In this document: positions 62,523 to 64,000 of the stretch, piece by piece
Layout: every line of letters begins with the position of its first letter
How positions within the stretch are numbered: the stretch's first letter is position 1
Assembly (NCBI GenBank): GCA_035546635.1
Contig: DASZWJ010000034.1
Location: 1-64,000, forward strand
From: Gammaproteobacteria bacterium
GTDB taxonomy: Bacteria; Pseudomonadota; Gammaproteobacteria; JAURND01
Reading direction: 5' to 3'
DNA length: 64,000 nt
Position numbers and translations under genes: made by a program
The notes under the pieces: generated by a model
What the model was told of the DNA's origin: nothing
The model's input: only the letters and a program-made list of their open reading frames with translations
Database searches by the model: none

Positions 62523-63128
62523 GTGTTAACCGCTTATGATTTAGAATCCGTCCGCAACGATCAAGTCATCTTCTCTTCAGTGAATTTTACACTATTTCCG
62601 GGTGAAATATTGCATATTTCTGGTGCTAATGGTTGTGGTAAGTCAACATTATTGCATATTTTAATGGGTCTGTTATTGCCTGAAAAGGGTGAGGTGCGTT
62701 GGCGGGATGTTTTAATTGGTGAATGCGCAGCCGCTTATCAGGCGCAATTGCTGTATATTGGCCATAAAATTGGTGTCAAAAATACTTTAACAGTACGAGA
62801 AAATTTGCAATTAGCTGCTAAATTGGGAAAGGGGGTACTGGATTTAGATTTGCAGCAGGCGTTGCGCTATTTTAATTTACACAGTTTGCAAGATATGGTG
62901 TGTGCGCATTTGTCGGCTGGACAACGGCAGCGTGTTGCATTGACGCGGTTGTTGATTTTGGAAGCGGGGTTGTGGATTTTAGATGAGCCGTTTACGGCAA
63001 TTGATAGCGAGAGTGTCGTGTTATTGCAGGATTTGATACAGCAACAAGTACAGCGTGGGGGGATGGTGGTGTTGACCAGTCATCAGCCGTTTGCGCTGCC
63101 GGGGGTGAAGGAGCTGCGATTGTGTTGA
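62523..63128 (+). CDS. ccmA: Heme exporter ATP-binding protein CcmA
   Basis: A 201-residue ABC ATPase of the cytochrome c maturation system I, which releases heme from CcmC-CcmE. Walker A SGANGCGKST, signature LSAGQRQRV, Walker B LWILDEPFTAID and the switch His in LTSHQP are all present, and the short length is typical. The start codon is GTG. ccmB follows, and ccmC-H would be expected beyond the window. Confidence 0.93.
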   Translation: MLTAYDLESVRNDQVIFSSVNFTLFPGEILHISGANGCGKSTLLHILMGLLLPEKGEVRWRDVLIGECAAAYQAQLLYIGHKIGVKNTLTVRENLQLAAKLGKGVLDLDLQQALRYFNLHSLQDMVCAHLSAGQRQRVALTRLLILEAGLWILDEPFTAIDSESVVLLQDLIQQQVQRGGMVVLTSHQPFALPGVKELRLC

Positions 63129-63140
63129 ATGGAGGAAGTT

Positions 63141-63164
63141 CACCCCCTTTTTCAAAGCGGTGAG
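63141..63164. repeat. CACCCCCTTTTTCAAAGCGGTGAG palindromic repeat, copy 5
   Basis: A member of the short palindrome family inserted between ccmA and ccmB inside the operon, making a false upstream extension of the ccmB reading frame. Confidence 0.65.
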
Positions 63165-63206
63165 AATTTGAGGGGAGTTACGGTGCTAGTGCTTAGGATA
63201 ACTTCA

Positions 63207-63881
63207 ATGCATACAATATCAACTTTAGTCTGTGTCATTCGTTATGAGCTGCTGTCTGCTTATCGTTATAAAGCTGATTGGGTGAATGCTTGGCTGTTTT
63301 TTATTCTGGTTGTGAGTTTGTTTCCTTTAGCAGTAACGCCGGATAGCGCTTTATTGCATTTAATTGCTCCAGGCTTGATCTGGGTGGCTGCCTTATTGTC
63401 CATGTTACTTTCTTTGGGGAATTTTTTGCGGCCGGATTATGAGGATGGTAGTTTGGCGGCATTATTATTAAGTCCCCATGCATTGCCATTGTTGATATTA
63501 GCCAAAACTACGGCACATTGGTTGATAAGCGCCTTACCTTTGATATTGATTGCGCCGATTTTAGCATTGACGCTGCATTTGTCAGCCTGGGAAATAGTGA
63601 GTTTACTCTTTACATTGCTTTTGGGAACCCCGGTGTTGAGTTTGTTAAGCGCGATAGCCATGTCGTTGACAGTGGCCTTGCGCAATAACACGGTCTTGCT
63701 GACTTTGCTCATTTTGCCGTGGTGTGTGCCGGTGCTGGTGTTTGGTACAGGAGCAGTGATTGATGCGGGCTCTGGTGTGTCAAATGTAGGCGCCTTGGCG
63801 CTATTGGGTGCTATGCTATTTTTGGCGATTACGTTGGCGCCATTGGCGGCGGGTGCGGCGTTAAAATTGTATGAATATTAG
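63207..63881 (+). CDS. ccmB: Heme exporter membrane protein CcmB
   Basis: A 224-residue protein with six hydrophobic segments, partner of CcmA in cytochrome c maturation. VIRYELLSAYRYKADWVNAWLFF, DYEDGSLAALLLSP and LSAIAMSLTVALRNNTVLL match CcmB. I start at the ATG 63207 (MHTISTLVCVIR) preceded by AGGATAA, which gives the normal CcmB length. The open frame from 63129 runs through a palindromic repeat and is rejected. The 78-base gap after ccmA is unusually large for this operon because of that repeat. Confidence 0.92.
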   Translation: MHTISTLVCVIRYELLSAYRYKADWVNAWLFFILVVSLFPLAVTPDSALLHLIAPGLIWVAALLSMLLSLGNFLRPDYEDGSLAALLLSPHALPLLILAKTTAHWLISALPLILIAPILALTLHLSAWEIVSLLFTLLLGTPVLSLLSAIAMSLTVALRNNTVLLTLLILPWCVPVLVFGTGAVIDAGSGVSNVGALALLGAMLFLAITLAPLAAGAALKLYEY

Positions 63882-63965
63882 TCAATTACCCATAAATTTG
63901 CTATAATAATCCGATATTTGATAACAATTATATAGTCCGAATCTTACCGGCTCAGCCGCCCCAAT

Positions 63966-63989
63966 CTCCCCTTTTCCAAAGGGGGGGAG
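63966..63989. repeat. CTCCCCTTTTCCAAAGGGGGGGAG palindromic repeat, copy 6
   Basis: A member of the short palindrome family at the right edge of the window, after ccmB. Confidence 0.65.
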
Positions 63990-64000
63990 ATATAGCAAAG

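Overview
The window looks like chromosomal DNA of an AT-rich gammaproteobacterium, most plausibly a host-associated member of the Legionellales (Legionella/Coxiella/Berkiella/Aquicella sphere). This is inferred from gene content, not from a marker gene. Ordinary gammaproteobacterial genes (purT, ribBA with an FMN riboswitch, ccmAB, mgtA, an rstB-like kinase) alternate with large Ser/Pro/Lys-rich, ankyrin-like, Sel1-type or coiled-coil proteins of the kind these bacteria use as secreted effectors. No rRNA, tRNA, CRISPR array or intact insertion sequence was recognised.

Layout. 0-7.3 kb: an amidase remnant, a small secreted Tyr/Gly/His-rich protein, a divergent tautomerase/LysR pair, purT, an ankyrin-like protein, and an RstB-like sensor kinase broken by one in-frame TGA. 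7.4-14.4 kb: a KimA-like potassium importer, an Rpn-family nuclease and a 1128-residue membrane-anchored protein with a nucleotidyltransferase-like core. 14.4-15.1 kb: a palindromic repeat inserted inside another repeat. 15.2-28.0 kb: a GFA protein, then a long minus-strand operon with a nickel transporter, hypABFCD, a CoA-transferase, hypE, four subunits of a cytosolic group 3b-type [NiFe] hydrogenase and its maturation protease.

28.5-39.9 kb: a RAP-like/Sel1 repeat protein, a DHA2 efflux pump with divergent LysR, a GST, an oxalate decarboxylase-Nramp manganese transporter pair, and an ArsR regulator with two identical-geometry operators, one at its own promoter and one before a Bcr/CflA-type pump. 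40-46.6 kb: two small membrane proteins, a sarcosine/N-methyltryptophan oxidase-like gene overlapping an MFS gene, and mgtA divergent from a second P-type ATPase. 49-55.7 kb: four unrecognised proteins interleaved with repeats. 55.7-64 kb: ribBA and its riboswitch, a glycosyltransferase pseudogene, a region of local duplication and decay around an AAA/DUF4143 ATPase, an MscS-type channel and ccmAB.

How the genes work together. The clearest system is the hydrogenase operon: nickel uptake, HypA/B nickel insertion, HypC/D/E/F assembly of the Fe(CN)2CO centre, proteolytic maturation, and an enzyme exchanging electrons between H2 and NAD(P)H. A CoA-transferase is translationally coupled to hypD inside it. 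The oxdC-Nramp pair joins a manganese enzyme to a manganese importer. The ArsR operator pair defines a small efflux regulon. Several small palindromic repeat families sit between genes and at some gene ends, and several genes are decaying, as expected for a genome undergoing reduction.
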